From Chryseobacterium sp. JAH (lineage in GTDB: Bacteria; Bacteroidota; Bacteroidia; Flavobacteriales; Weeksellaceae): a stretch of 64,000 nucleotides of DNA. This document shows, in pieces, positions 41,011 to 50,522 of the stretch. The DNA lies in NCBI RefSeq assembly GCF_001507335.1, contig NZ_LMAH01000002.1:372001-436000 (forward strand). The letters are read 5' to 3'. The notes beneath the pieces are model-generated. The model worked only from the letters and a program-made list of their open reading frames with translations, was not told the DNA's origin and made no database searches. The position numbers and the translations under genes were made by a program. The number at the start of each line of letters is the position of its first letter. Position 1 is the stretch's first letter.

Positions 41011-43425
41011 ATGAAAAAAGGCCTTATTTTTTTGTTAATGTGGATGTTTGTTTTTGGTTTTTCACAATCAAAACTCACCGTAATTAATGAAGCAAAAGGA
41101 ACCCCAATAGCTAATGCCATTATTTCATGCAACGACAAAATCATTGGAAAAACAAACGACAACGGATTTGTAGAATTCAGTTCAAAATGCAAAAGCATTC
41201 AGATTACGGCAACCAATTACTATAAGGAAAGCGCACTGGTAGAAGATGAAATGACCGTTACGCTGATTAACACATCTGCCAAAACACAATCGATAGAGAC
41301 CGTCATTCTTGAAGATAGAAGTGATCCTCAGGCCTTGGAAATTTTACGCAGAACAGACCAGCTTTTTAAAAGCAATTCACCACAAAGTTTGGATTCTTAC
41401 GCCTATAAATCCTATGAAAAAGTTTCTTTAGACATTGATCAGGACAGTATATCTGCCTACAATGAAATTTTTAATGACAATTTTAATCTTTTTAAAAAGC
41501 AGAAGACCAAAGATTCTATTAATGATGTTTCGGCTCGGAAAATATTTTCGAAAAGTAAATTATTTCTCTGGGAAAGGGCTCAGGAATACCTTTACTCAAA
41601 AAAATTCGGGGAGAAAGTCAATATTTTAGACAACCGTATTTCAGGACTGAAACAGCCGATCTACGAAATGATTGCCCTTCAGGGAAACCGAGATAAAATT
41701 CCTGACCAGATCAAACCTGAAAACCGTGGTCTATACAGATTTTACCTCACCGATACTATTGAAGTGGATGGAAGAAAAAACTTTGTCATCCGCTTTCGTG
41801 AAGTGAGTTATAAGAAGTCTGCCAAAAGGAGAAAATTCAGCGGATATTTATACATTGATACCGATACCTACGGCATCAAAAAAATAGAAAGCATCAGCAA
41901 AGATAAAAATGACGGTAACATCTCCAGTACCTGGACATTCTTTAACCACAAATGGTTTTTATCTGAAGAAAGTGTAAAACTGAGAATGAGCAGAATGATG
42001 ATGACCAATACAGAATCACCTGAAAATTCTGAACATCATCCAAAAAATCATAAAAAAAGTTTCGGAACGTATGCATATCTGAGCTCAAAATATTTTGATT
42101 ACGAATCCCCAATTGAAGAAAATCCCGAAGATTTTAAAGGGTACACTTTCACCGTCAAAAACGCCGACGGAAAAACACTTCAGAAATACCGAACACAACC
42201 TTTATCAGATCGTGAAAAAAACACCTACTTCGTCATCGACAGTTTGGGTAAAAAATATAATGTAGACCGCAAAGCAAGGATCTTAACCGGTTTAATCAAC
42301 GGACAGGTGCGTGTAGGAAGTTTCGATTTCGACATCGGTGAAATTATTAATTACAACTTGTATGAAGGATTCAGATTGGGTTTAAAAGGAAAGCTAAATG
42401 AAAATTTCAATCCGTACTTCTCTCCGGATTATTATTTTGCGTACGGATTGGGAGATGATAAATTGAAATACGGAATTGGTCTCGACATCAAAACAAGACT
42501 CAACAAAAATTCATTTTTCAGAATTGAGTACTATGATGATGTGAATTCTTCTGGAGAATTTTACCGCAGACTGTGGACGTTCAGAATGCGTATGATGAAC
42601 TACGGAAATAACATCAACAACGACAAATACTACCGTTACGAAGGTGCTTCTATATCTTATTTAAATGACATCACCAATGGTTTGACAATGGCATTTGCCG
42701 CAAGAAGAAATACCGAGGAAGCAAAATTCGATTATAATTTCAGAAACGGCGGTGCAACATTTGAAAATTTCAATACGTTAGTAACATTGAAATACTCTCC
42801 GAATTCTACCAATATCATGACGCCTCAAGGAAAATCTCTGATTGAACAGAAATATCCAGAGCTTTATTTTAATTTTGAGCAAAGTTTTAAAACCTTGGGC
42901 GGAGATTTCAATTATACCCGTTTTGATGCTTTGTTTGTCCAAAATTTTAAAACGCGCTTGGGAACAACAGGCGTAAGGTTGTATGGCGGATTGGTCTTAG
43001 GTGAAGCCCCTATCTGGAAGCATTTTACCATGAATGGACTGGCGTCGCCAAGCCGTGATATCAATTTCAACCTTACTTCTTACTTGGGATTTGCCACACT
43101 GGAAGGCGGAAAATTTTATAATGACAGGTTTGTCGCCTACTATTTAACGCATCAACTTCCTTGGTATTTCAAAAGTATCGGGCAGAATGTTTCGAGTTTT
43201 GATTTTGTGTTAAGAGGAACAATCGGTGATATGAAACATCCCGAATATCACAATTTCAGGTTCAGGAAATTAGATCATCTGTATCAGGAAGTTGGAGTGG
43301 AGTGGAATAATTTCCTTTCTTCATATTTTAATCTCGGGATTTTTTACAGAGTCGGATATTATACAACGTACAGTTTTAAACAGAATTTTGCCCTTCAGTT
43401 TAAATTAAAACTACTGGAGTTTTAA
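41011..43425 (+). CDS. DUF5686 outer-membrane protein with carboxypeptidase-like regulatory domain (copy 1)
   Basis: 804 residues. Signal peptide (LIFLLMWMFVFGFSQ), then a small beta-sandwich regulatory domain (~18-95, VINEAKGTPIANAIISCNDK, GKTNDNGFVEFSSKCK). A long DUF5686 region follows, starting at DPQALEILRRTDQLFKSNSP. The C-terminal half has beta-barrel character and ends in LQFKLKLLEF. Typical flavobacterial outer-membrane protein of unknown function. The next large gene (43840) is a paralogue of nearly the same length, so this is a tandem duplication. Alternating aromatic segments (LYGGLVLGEAPIWKHFTMNG) are shared. Confidence 0.85.
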   Translation: MKKGLIFLLMWMFVFGFSQSKLTVINEAKGTPIANAIISCNDKIIGKTNDNGFVEFSSKCKSIQITATNYYKESALVEDEMTVTLINTSAKTQSIETVILEDRSDPQALEILRRTDQLFKSNSPQSLDSYAYKSYEKVSLDIDQDSISAYNEIFNDNFNLFKKQKTKDSINDVSARKIFSKSKLFLWERAQEYLYSKKFGEKVNILDNRISGLKQPIYEMIALQGNRDKIPDQIKPENRGLYRFYLTDTIEVDGRKNFVIRFREVSYKKSAKRRKFSGYLYIDTDTYGIKKIESISKDKNDGNISSTWTFFNHKWFLSEESVKLRMSRMMMTNTESPENSEHHPKNHKKSFGTYAYLSSKYFDYESPIEENPEDFKGYTFTVKNADGKTLQKYRTQPLSDREKNTYFVIDSLGKKYNVDRKARILTGLINGQVRVGSFDFDIGEIINYNLYEGFRLGLKGKLNENFNPYFSPDYYFAYGLGDDKLKYGIGLDIKTRLNKNSFFRIEYYDDVNSSGEFYRRLWTFRMRMMNYGNNINNDKYYRYEGASISYLNDITNGLTMAFAARRNTEEAKFDYNFRNGGATFENFNTLVTLKYSPNSTNIMTPQGKSLIEQKYPELYFNFEQSFKTLGGDFNYTRFDALFVQNFKTRLGTTGVRLYGGLVLGEAPIWKHFTMNGLASPSRDINFNLTSYLGFATLEGGKFYNDRFVAYYLTHQLPWYFKSIGQNVSSFDFVLRGTIGDMKHPEYHNFRFRKLDHLYQEVGVEWNNFLSSYFNLGIFYRVGYYTTYSFKQNFALQFKLKLLEF

Positions 43426-43460
43426 TTGGGTAACGATTAATAAATAATGAAAACAAATCA

Positions 43461-43697
43461 ATGAAAAAAATAGAAATAAAAGCAGAACAGTTTTTCGAAT
43501 TATTGAGACTAAAAGACACATCAATGTGGGCGATTTTTTCACAAATGATCGATGGTGAAGAAAAAGAAATGATTTTCTTAGATAATGAAGATAAAATTTT
43601 ATTCAATTATATCTTGCCCAATAATCAGGAACAACTGGAAGAAGACAGAATAAAATTCTCTAAAGAATTTGCAGAAAAACAGGCCAATCTGAATTGA
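43461..43697 (+). CDS. Hypothetical small protein between DUF5686 paralogues
   Basis: 78 residues, charged and soluble (SMWAIFSQMIDGEEKEMIFL, then an acidic, Lys/Glu-rich helix). No signal, no recognised domain. It lies 36 nt after the first DUF5686 gene and 143 nt before the second, all on one strand. Composition and codon use look coding. Function unknown. Confidence 0.55.
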   Translation: MKKIEIKAEQFFELLRLKDTSMWAIFSQMIDGEEKEMIFLDNEDKILFNYILPNNQEQLEEDRIKFSKEFAEKQANLN

Positions 43698-43839
43698 TTA
43701 AAAAAAACATTAAGAATTTTTAACATCTGCGGCACTTTATTTGCCATAGCTGCTATGATTTTACATGATTTTCAATTTGAAACAAATGGAAAAGTAAATT
43801 CATACTCAGCCAATCAAATCTAATTGTTAGAAATTCTTT

Positions 43840-46293
43840 ATGAAAAAATTGTATATCCTGCTGCTATCATTCGGCTACATCAGCATTTTCTCACAGTCGA
43901 AAATTATCGTTAAAAGTTCGTCAGATCAATCGCCGATCTCTAATGTCTCGGTAGTTTGCAACGATAAATTGATAGGGAAAACCGATGCTTCCGGAACTCT
44001 TAACTTTAGAACAAAATGTAAAAAAGTAGAGGTTTCTGCAAAAGGTTTTTTTGAAGACGATGTGGTGGTTGATAAGGTAATGGAAGTTTTCTTATCAAAA
44101 GCTGATCCTAAAACTCAGAATATCCAAATTGTCATTCTTGAAGACAAAAGTGATCCTCGGGCCCTAGAAATTCTGAGAAAAATTAATGATAATTACAAGC
44201 AGAATTCTCCGCTGAGTCTAGATTCGTATTCATTTAAATCCTACGAAAAAATTTCTTTAGACTTTGATGAAGACAGCATTATTGCATACAACGCATATAT
44301 TGCCAACAGAATTGATTCGCTGAAAAATCTTCCACAGCAGCCAATGAAAGCTCAGGAAAGAAAAGATTCTTTAGAATCTGTTAACCTCATGAAATTGGTT
44401 GGGAAAAGCAAGATGTTTCTTTGGGAAAGAGCCTCACAAAGTTTATACTCAAAAAAATACGGTGAAAAAACCAATATTTTAGATAATAAAATTGCAGGTT
44501 TGAAAGAGCCTATCTATGAGTTGATGGCTTTCCGTTCAAACAGAAATGTGATTCCTAAAGAAATCCGTGAAGAAAACCGAAATCTGTACCGATTTTTTCT
44601 GACTGATTCTATTGAAATTGATGGAAGACAAAATTACGTGATCAGATTCCGACAGGTCGGCTATAAAACAACAGCCGATAGCAGAAAATTTAACGGATAT
44701 ATCTACGTAGACAAAGAAAGCTACGCTCTGAAAAAAATTGAAAGCAACAGTAAAATCAGAAGCGAGGGCAGTATTACCAGCATTTGGAAGCCCATTGAAA
44801 ACAAATGGTTCTTAGTAAAGGAAAACTACAAACTCAAAATGGGATCTACCACTTTCGAGAGTGATGACAAATCTGATAAAAAGAAAACCAAGGAAGAAAA
44901 AGAAGCAGAAAAAAGTGCCAAAAAGAAATTCGGCAGTTATGCATTTGCAACTGCAGATTACTTCGATTTTAAAACTTCAATTGAAGAAAAACCACAGGAT
45001 TTTAAAGGTTATACGATCGACGTAAAAAATTCGGATGGAAATCTGATCGATCAATATCGTACTGAAAATCTGACTGACCGTGAAGTTGCTACTTATTCTA
45101 AAATAGACAGTCTGAGCAGCAAATATAAATTAGATCAAAAAGCAAAAGCATTGACAGGTCTACTGAAAGGGAAAATCCGTGTAGGAATTGTTGATTTTGA
45201 TTTAGCGAGATTGATTGGCTATAATAAATATGAGCATTTCCGTTTTGGAGCAGGAGCCAAACTGAATGAGAAATTCAATAAATACATTTCGCCTGAAGCT
45301 TATTTTGCCTACGGAATCTATGATAAAGACTTTAAGTATGGAGCGGGAGTTGATATCCGCACTACTTTAAATAAAAATTCATTTTTCCGCGTGGAATATT
45401 TTAATGATGTTATGGCGGCAGGTCGTTTCTCAGAAAATCTATGGAATTTCAGAATGAAAATCATGAATTCCGGAGTTGCCCTAAACAATGGAGTTTTCTA
45501 CGGTTATGAAGGCTTTAAACTAAGCTATGAAAATGACATCACTAACGGATTATCGCTGAATGTTTCAGCAAAAAAAACGCAGGAAGAATCTAAATTTGCT
45601 TATAACTTCAAAGGTTTAGGGAGTCAGTTTGACATCGCTTCATCAACAATCACGTTAAAATATTCTCCGAAGTCTAAAAATATTATGACGCCAACCGGAA
45701 AATATACGTATGAACAAAACCTTCCGGAAGTCTACTTAAACTACGAACAAGGATTTAAAACACTGGACGGAGATTTTAATTTCAGCAGATTCGATGCACT
45801 TTTCGTTCACAATTTTAAAACAAAACTAGGAGTTACCGGAATCAGAGCGTACGGTGGCGTAATCATCGGCGACGCACCCATATGGAAAAACTTCACCATG
45901 AACGGTTTAGGGAACGGTCATGGTGGTCTGAATTTCAACCTGACCTCTTACCTCGGTTTCGCAACGATGGAAGGTGGTAAATATTTCAATGATAAATTTG
46001 TTGGAGCCTATCTGACACACAGACTGCCTTGGTATTTTAAAAGTTTCGGGAAGAACGTTTCAAGCTTTGATTTTATCTACAGAGGAACCATAGGCGATAT
46101 GAAAAATCCGGAATTCCATCAGTTCGAATTTAAGAAACTTGATCATCTGTATAATGAATTAGGTTTGGAATGGAATAATTTCCTTTCATCTCAATTCAAT
46201 TTAGGATTCTTCTACAGAGTGGGACATTACAATACACCGAAATTTAAAGATAACTTTGCCATCCAGTTTAAATTAAAATTATTAGGATTTTAA
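43840..46293 (+). CDS. DUF5686 outer-membrane protein with carboxypeptidase-like regulatory domain (copy 2)
   Basis: 817 residues. Signal peptide (KLYILLLSFGYISIFSQ), regulatory domain (GKTDASGTLNFRTKCKK), then DUF5686, aligning with the upstream copy throughout: DPRALEILRKINDNYKQNSP versus DPQALEILRRTDQLFKSNSP; EAPIWKHFTMNG versus DAPIWKNFTMNG. Divergence is spread along the length, so the duplication is old. Copy 2 has a lysine/glutamate-rich insertion near residues 345-370. Ends in QFKLKLLGF, the outer-membrane terminal Phe. A strong terminator follows. Confidence 0.85.
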   Translation: MKKLYILLLSFGYISIFSQSKIIVKSSSDQSPISNVSVVCNDKLIGKTDASGTLNFRTKCKKVEVSAKGFFEDDVVVDKVMEVFLSKADPKTQNIQIVILEDKSDPRALEILRKINDNYKQNSPLSLDSYSFKSYEKISLDFDEDSIIAYNAYIANRIDSLKNLPQQPMKAQERKDSLESVNLMKLVGKSKMFLWERASQSLYSKKYGEKTNILDNKIAGLKEPIYELMAFRSNRNVIPKEIREENRNLYRFFLTDSIEIDGRQNYVIRFRQVGYKTTADSRKFNGYIYVDKESYALKKIESNSKIRSEGSITSIWKPIENKWFLVKENYKLKMGSTTFESDDKSDKKKTKEEKEAEKSAKKKFGSYAFATADYFDFKTSIEEKPQDFKGYTIDVKNSDGNLIDQYRTENLTDREVATYSKIDSLSSKYKLDQKAKALTGLLKGKIRVGIVDFDLARLIGYNKYEHFRFGAGAKLNEKFNKYISPEAYFAYGIYDKDFKYGAGVDIRTTLNKNSFFRVEYFNDVMAAGRFSENLWNFRMKIMNSGVALNNGVFYGYEGFKLSYENDITNGLSLNVSAKKTQEESKFAYNFKGLGSQFDIASSTITLKYSPKSKNIMTPTGKYTYEQNLPEVYLNYEQGFKTLDGDFNFSRFDALFVHNFKTKLGVTGIRAYGGVIIGDAPIWKNFTMNGLGNGHGGLNFNLTSYLGFATMEGGKYFNDKFVGAYLTHRLPWYFKSFGKNVSSFDFIYRGTIGDMKNPEFHQFEFKKLDHLYNELGLEWNNFLSSQFNLGFFYRVGHYNTPKFKDNFAIQFKLKLLGF

Positions 46294-46330
46294 TTCTGGT
46301 AATAAGTAATCAAAAGTCATTTTAAATAAA

Positions 46331-46380
46331 TTATCATAGAAAACCTCTCAAGTTTAATCTTGGGAGGTTTTCTATGATAA
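46331..46380. terminator. Strong bidirectional terminator
   Basis: 22-nt arms (46331-46352 and 46359-46380; core ATAGAAAACCTCTCAAG / CTTGGGAGGTTTTCTAT), one wobble, 6-nt loop, between the DUF5686 gene and folP. Confidence 0.88.
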
Positions 46381-46384
46381 AATT

Positions 46385-47254
46385 TTAATTATTTAAAAAC
46401 TCGTCAACCGTTTTTTTTGCTTCAGCCACATCATGCACACGAAGAATTTTCGCTCCTTGCCGTAAAACCTTCATATGCAGCTTTTGCGTTTCTTCATTAA
46501 TATCCAAAGCAGATTTACCTAAAGGTTTGTAAATAAATGATTTTCTTGAAATTCCGATCAGCAAAGGGAAATTTCCAAAGCCGAAAAATTCAACTTCATT
46601 AATCATTTTCATCTGATCTTCGACCGTTTTCCCAAAGCCAAAACCTGGGTCAAGAATAATGTCATTAATTCCTTTTTTTAATAACTCATCGGTTTTCTTC
46701 GAAAAATATTGGTTGACCGTTAAAGTAATATCAGCAAACGAAGTTTTTTCATGCATGGTTTGATATGATGGATTCACGTGCATCAAGATGTACGGAAGTT
46801 TTGTTTCAGCAACCGCATTAAGCATTTCGACATCAAACTGGCCGCCTGAAATATCATTAACCATATCGATTCCTTCATTAAAACCAAACTTTACCGTTTC
46901 AGCATAAAAAGTATCTAATGAAATTAAAGCTTCTGGGAATTCTTTTTTAATCAGAGAAATTACGTTTCCAATTCTTCTGATTTCTTCTCCACTATTCAAA
47001 AATTCAGCATTCGGGCGTGTAGATTGCGGACCGATATCAATCATCGAAGCACCATCTTTTAAGAACTTTTCAGCCTGTTGCAATGCTGATTTTTCATTAT
47101 TAAATTTTCCTCCATCCGAAAAAGAATCAGGGGTAAGATTAAGAATTCCCATCAATTGTGGTGAACTTAAATCTACCAATCTACCGTTACAGTGTATCGA
47201 GTGGAAGTTTTGAGAACTATTGAAGGGCGAAAGATTTACAGTGTTTGTAGACAT
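46385..47254 (-). CDS. folP: Dihydropteroate synthase
   Basis: 289 residues; joins p-aminobenzoate to the dihydropterin in folate synthesis, the sulfonamide target. Pterin-binding motifs in order: GILNLTPDSFSDGGKF, IDIGPQSTRPNAEF, LISLDTFYAETV, DMVNDISGGQFD, IILDPGFGFGKTVEDQ, GISRKSFIYKPLG and RVHDVAEAKK. Full length. Divergent from the DUF1599 gene; a -7 box TATTTTTG (complement of 47279-47286) lies upstream. Confidence 0.96.
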   Translation of the reverse strand: MSTNTVNLSPFNSSQNFHSIHCNGRLVDLSSPQLMGILNLTPDSFSDGGKFNNEKSALQQAEKFLKDGASMIDIGPQSTRPNAEFLNSGEEIRRIGNVISLIKKEFPEALISLDTFYAETVKFGFNEGIDMVNDISGGQFDVEMLNAVAETKLPYILMHVNPSYQTMHEKTSFADITLTVNQYFSKKTDELLKKGINDIILDPGFGFGKTVEDQMKMINEVEFFGFGNFPLLIGISRKSFIYKPLGKSALDINEETQKLHMKVLRQGAKILRVHDVAEAKKTVDEFLNN

Positions 47255-47417
47255 CCGGATGCATCAGATTTATTCCTACAAAAATAAACTAAAACTTTAA
47301 AAAAATTTTAGAAATTAGATTTTATAAATAATAAACTAAAATACTACAACCACATTAACCTAGTTTCCACACCTCAAAAACACTCTGCGATATTCCTGCT
47401 ACCTAAAACCTAATTCG

Positions 47418-47425
47418 TATATTTG
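47418..47425 (+). promoter_or_regulatory. -7 box (TATATTTG) for the DUF1599 gene
   Basis: Perfect TAnnTTTG, 17 nt before the ATG at 47443. Confidence 0.5.
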
Positions 47426-47442
47426 GGCTATTAAGAGAATGT

Positions 47443-48009
47443 ATGTTAAAAACTTCAATACAATTCGAGAAAATCATCAGCGAGTGTCGTGATCTTTTCA
47501 GCAAAAAATTACAGGATTACGGTGCTGCTTGGCGGGTTTTAAGACCAAGTTCAATCACCGATCAGATTTATATTAAAGTCAATAGAATCCGCACATTACA
47601 GATGACGGATGTGAAAATGATTGACGAAAGCGAAGAAGGCGAATTCATAGCTGTGGTCAACTATTCGATCATTGGTTTGATTCAGCTGGAAAAGGGTTTC
47701 TCTAATGATTTTAACGAAAATAAAGAGGAAATTTTAAGTCTTTATGACAAATATGCTCAGGAAGCCAAAGCCTTGATGGAAAGAAAAAACCACGATTACG
47801 GTGAAGCATGGAGAGATATGAGAATTTCGTCAATTACCGATCTGATTTACCAAAAGGTATTAAGAACAAAGCAAATAGAAGATAACCAAGGTGTTACCAT
47901 CGTATCTGAAGGTTTAGATGCCAATTATTTTGACATGCTGAATTACGCAGTGTTTTGCCTGATCAAATTCTCAGAAAAAGAAAACAATTTAGAACATCAA
48001 ATTATTTAA
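47443..48009 (+). CDS. DUF1599 (nucleotide modification-associated domain 1) protein
   Basis: 188 residues made of two repeats of one unit: KKLQDYGAAWRVLRPSSITD...IYIKVNRIRTLQ and RKNHDYGEAWRDMRISSITD...IYQKVLRTKQIED, each followed by an (A/D)..NY(S/A) helix. The duplication is visible in the sequence. Pfam names the family for association with DNA base-modification genes in phages, but in Bacteroidota it is a chromosomal gene next to folP and BT_3928-type genes; its role there is unknown. The next ATG begins 1 nt after its stop. Confidence 0.8.
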   Translation: MLKTSIQFEKIISECRDLFSKKLQDYGAAWRVLRPSSITDQIYIKVNRIRTLQMTDVKMIDESEEGEFIAVVNYSIIGLIQLEKGFSNDFNENKEEILSLYDKYAQEAKALMERKNHDYGEAWRDMRISSITDLIYQKVLRTKQIEDNQGVTIVSEGLDANYFDMLNYAVFCLIKFSEKENNLEHQII

Positions 48010-48010
48010 T

Positions 48011-49120
48011 ATGATTAAAGGTTTATTACGTTGCATCGTTGCTGTCATTTTCATTCTTTCAGGATTTGTAAAAGCAGTAGATTTAGTCGGATTTTCGTTT
48101 AAAATGGAAGAATATTTTGAACCTTCAGTTTTCAATATGCCGTTTTTTGCAAAATTCGCTTTGCTTTTTTCAGTGATTGTAGTGGTTTTAGAATTATGGT
48201 TAGGCTTTATGCTTTTGCTTAAATTTAAACTGAAATTCACGCTTTCTGCACTGATTGCCTTGTGTATTTTCTTTGGATTTCTTACGTTTTATTCAGCCTA
48301 TTTCAATGTAGTGACAGATTGCGGATGTTTTGGAGATGCGATTAAATTCACACCTTGGCAAAGCTTTGTAAAAGATATTGTTCTTCTTATTGGGCTTCTG
48401 ATTCTGTTTGTACTGTACAGAAAAGAATGGAGCCGTAAAGATGATTACTCAAGTTCAACTCAATCGAAAAACAATAAATTTTCCTCAATTGCGTTCGGAC
48501 TTTTCTCAGGAATTATGATTTTCATTATGGGTCAGGGATTAATCAATGAACCGATTATCGATTTCCGTGATTATAAAATCGGAACAGATCTGAAAGCTGA
48601 AAAAGTAAAAATTAATAAAAACCCTTCAGAATACAAAACATTTTACTCGCTTAAAAACTCCAAAACCGGAGAAGTTTTAAAAGTAAATCAGGACGATTAT
48701 ATCAACCAGACAAAATATTGGGAAGAAGGTACACCGTGGAAGATTGAAGAAGGTAAAAATGAGTCTAAACTTATCAAGGAAGGATACAAATCTGAAATCG
48801 TAAAATTCAAAATCGAAGATCCTACTGGTGTTGATTTAACGGATGAAATCATCAATGCTCCTAAAGCCATTTTGGTTTTTTCTTATCACCCGCAAGATGT
48901 TCGGGCAGATTTACTTAAAAAAGTGGAAGCGAAAGTAAACACCGAAAAAACGGCAGTCGTTTACGGCGTTTCAATCATCCCGACAACCTTTAAAACAATT
49001 AAAAATGCAATGATGGATGCTACTGCCATCAAAACAATTGCAAGAAGCAATCCTTTTGTACTAACTCTGCAAAACGGTAAAATCATTGACAAACAACCTG
49101 CTAAAAACTATGTGGATTAG
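48011..49120 (+). CDS. BT_3928-family protein (MauE/DoxX-like membrane domain plus thioredoxin-like C-terminal domain)
   Basis: 369 residues. Residues 1-150 contain about four membrane spans with the MauE-like cysteine loop VVTDCGCFGDAIKFTPW. The periplasmic C-terminal half (~190-369) ends in a thioredoxin-like fold without a CxxC pair (KAILVFSYHPQDVRADLLKK ... NPFVLTLQNGKI). Such proteins may take part in disulfide or redox handling of exported proteins. Translationally coupled to DUF1599. The same neighbourhood is widespread in Bacteroidota. Confidence 0.8.
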   Translation: MIKGLLRCIVAVIFILSGFVKAVDLVGFSFKMEEYFEPSVFNMPFFAKFALLFSVIVVVLELWLGFMLLLKFKLKFTLSALIALCIFFGFLTFYSAYFNVVTDCGCFGDAIKFTPWQSFVKDIVLLIGLLILFVLYRKEWSRKDDYSSSTQSKNNKFSSIAFGLFSGIMIFIMGQGLINEPIIDFRDYKIGTDLKAEKVKINKNPSEYKTFYSLKNSKTGEVLKVNQDDYINQTKYWEEGTPWKIEEGKNESKLIKEGYKSEIVKFKIEDPTGVDLTDEIINAPKAILVFSYHPQDVRADLLKKVEAKVNTEKTAVVYGVSIIPTTFKTIKNAMMDATAIKTIARSNPFVLTLQNGKIIDKQPAKNYVD

Positions 49121-49217
49121 TTAAGGTACTATGAGCAGCAATTTTTTTCCCCCAACCCTAAAGGGCGGAAAATTCTTTAAACATTAAATTAAGAATTTTA
49201 AACTTTAATATCATTCA

Positions 49218-49565
49218 ATGCAAAAATCAAATAAATCAATCGCCGGTTATCACTTGTTGATGATCCTTTCATCTGTAGACGGCGAATTTGCTCCGGAAGA
49301 AGGTATGCTTGTTCAGCAATATCTGGCTGATGAATTTCCTTTTAAAATGAATTTAGATAACGAATTGGAAACAATTGCACTTCTTAAACCGGAAGAATGG
49401 AAAGATCATTTTGAATTTCACGGACGCTGTTTTCTTGAAGATTCTACGGAAGAGGAGCGTTTAAGTTTCATTCAGTTCGCTAAAACACTGATCAAAGCTG
49501 ATGATGTCGTTACTGATGAGGAGCATACTTTTTATGTACTTTTGAAAAATCTTTGGAATATTTAA
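49218..49565 (+). CDS. TerB-like small cytosolic protein
   Basis: 115 residues, all-helical and acidic. The start KSIAGYHLLMILSSVDGEFAPEEGMLVQQYL resembles the TerB/DjlA-N metal-binding helices with the D-G-E..EE pattern, and a second related motif VVTDEEHTFYVLLKNLW is near the C terminus. No signal peptide. Lies between the BT_3928 gene and tpiA on the same strand. The family call is tentative; the protein may be unrelated to tellurite resistance. Confidence 0.6.
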   Translation: MQKSNKSIAGYHLLMILSSVDGEFAPEEGMLVQQYLADEFPFKMNLDNELETIALLKPEEWKDHFEFHGRCFLEDSTEEERLSFIQFAKTLIKADDVVTDEEHTFYVLLKNLWNI

Positions 49566-49643
49566 TAATAAACTAATAGTGGAGCTAGGTTTACATTTTA
49601 TAAAATTTAAAACTAACTCTAAATTCTTTAAAAAAATCGGACT

Positions 49644-50402
49644 ATGAGAAGAAAAATAGTTGCAGGAAACTGGAAAATGAACAAAAATGTAATTGAAGCA
49701 CAGCAGTTAATGATTCAATTATTAGGTTATAAAAATGAAAATAATACCAACTGTGAAGTGTGGATTGCTCCTCCGTCTTTATATTTAATGATGGCAAAAG
49801 ACATCTTTGAAAAAGACGAAATCGGAGTTTTTTCTCAGGACATGAGCGAGTTTGAAAGCGGTGCTTACACAGGTGAACTTTCTGCAGATATGCTTGAATC
49901 AATCGATGCAACAGGTTCTTTAATCGGTCACTCTGAGAGAAGACAATATCACGGTGAGAACGACGAAAGCTGCAATAAAAAAGTAAAATTAGCTTTAGAC
50001 AAGGGTTTAATTCCTGTTTACTGTAATGGTGAAACGCTTGAACAGAGAAAAGCTGGGCAACATTTAGATATTGTAAAAACTCAGACAGAAACAGCGCTTT
50101 TCACTCTTTCGGCTGAAGAAATCAAAAAGGTAGTGATTGCATACGAGCCGGTTTGGGCAATCGGAACCGGTGAAACGGCTAGTCCGGCACAGGCTCAGGA
50201 AATTCATGCGCACATCAGAGGAATTATTGCTGAAAAATATGGGCAGGAAGTTGCTGACGAAGTATCAATTCTCTACGGTGGTTCTGTAAAACCAGATAAT
50301 GCCAAAGAAATTTTCTCTCAACCAGATATTGATGGAGGTTTGATTGGTGGAGCTGCATTGAAGCTGGAAGATTTTTCTAAAATTATTGAGGGTTTTAATT
50401 AA
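49644..50402 (+). CDS. tpiA: Triose-phosphate isomerase
   Basis: 252 residues; interconverts dihydroxyacetone phosphate and glyceraldehyde-3-phosphate in glycolysis and gluconeogenesis. GNWKMNKN (catalytic Lys), LIGHSERRQYHGE (catalytic His), VIAYEPVWAIGTGETASPAQ (catalytic Glu and flexible loop), and ILYGGSVKPDNAKEI are all present. Full length. Convergent with clpP across a terminator. Confidence 0.97.
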   Translation: MRRKIVAGNWKMNKNVIEAQQLMIQLLGYKNENNTNCEVWIAPPSLYLMMAKDIFEKDEIGVFSQDMSEFESGAYTGELSADMLESIDATGSLIGHSERRQYHGENDESCNKKVKLALDKGLIPVYCNGETLEQRKAGQHLDIVKTQTETALFTLSAEEIKKVVIAYEPVWAIGTGETASPAQAQEIHAHIRGIIAEKYGQEVADEVSILYGGSVKPDNAKEIFSQPDIDGGLIGGAALKLEDFSKIIEGFN

Positions 50403-50435
50403 TTTGAAAATTTGTCAATAAGCTAATTTGAAAAT

Positions 50436-50474
50436 AAAAAAGGGACGTAAAATAAAATTACATCCCTTTTTTAT
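50436..50474. terminator. Bidirectional terminator between tpiA and clpP
   Basis: AAAAAAGGGACGTAA (50436-50450) pairs with TTACATCCCTTTTTT (50458-50472), one C-A mismatch; T run on each strand. Confidence 0.8.
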
Positions 50475-50522
50475 CTTTTGGCTAATTTTCAAATTAACAA
50501 ATCTTCAAACTAGCAAGTTATA

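Noticed and set aside
46298..46316. GGTAATAAGTAATCAA as part of a transposon end
   Set aside because: It is shared only with the grpE-dnaJ gap in this window, with no target duplication or transposase; a short intergenic repeat is the simpler reading.
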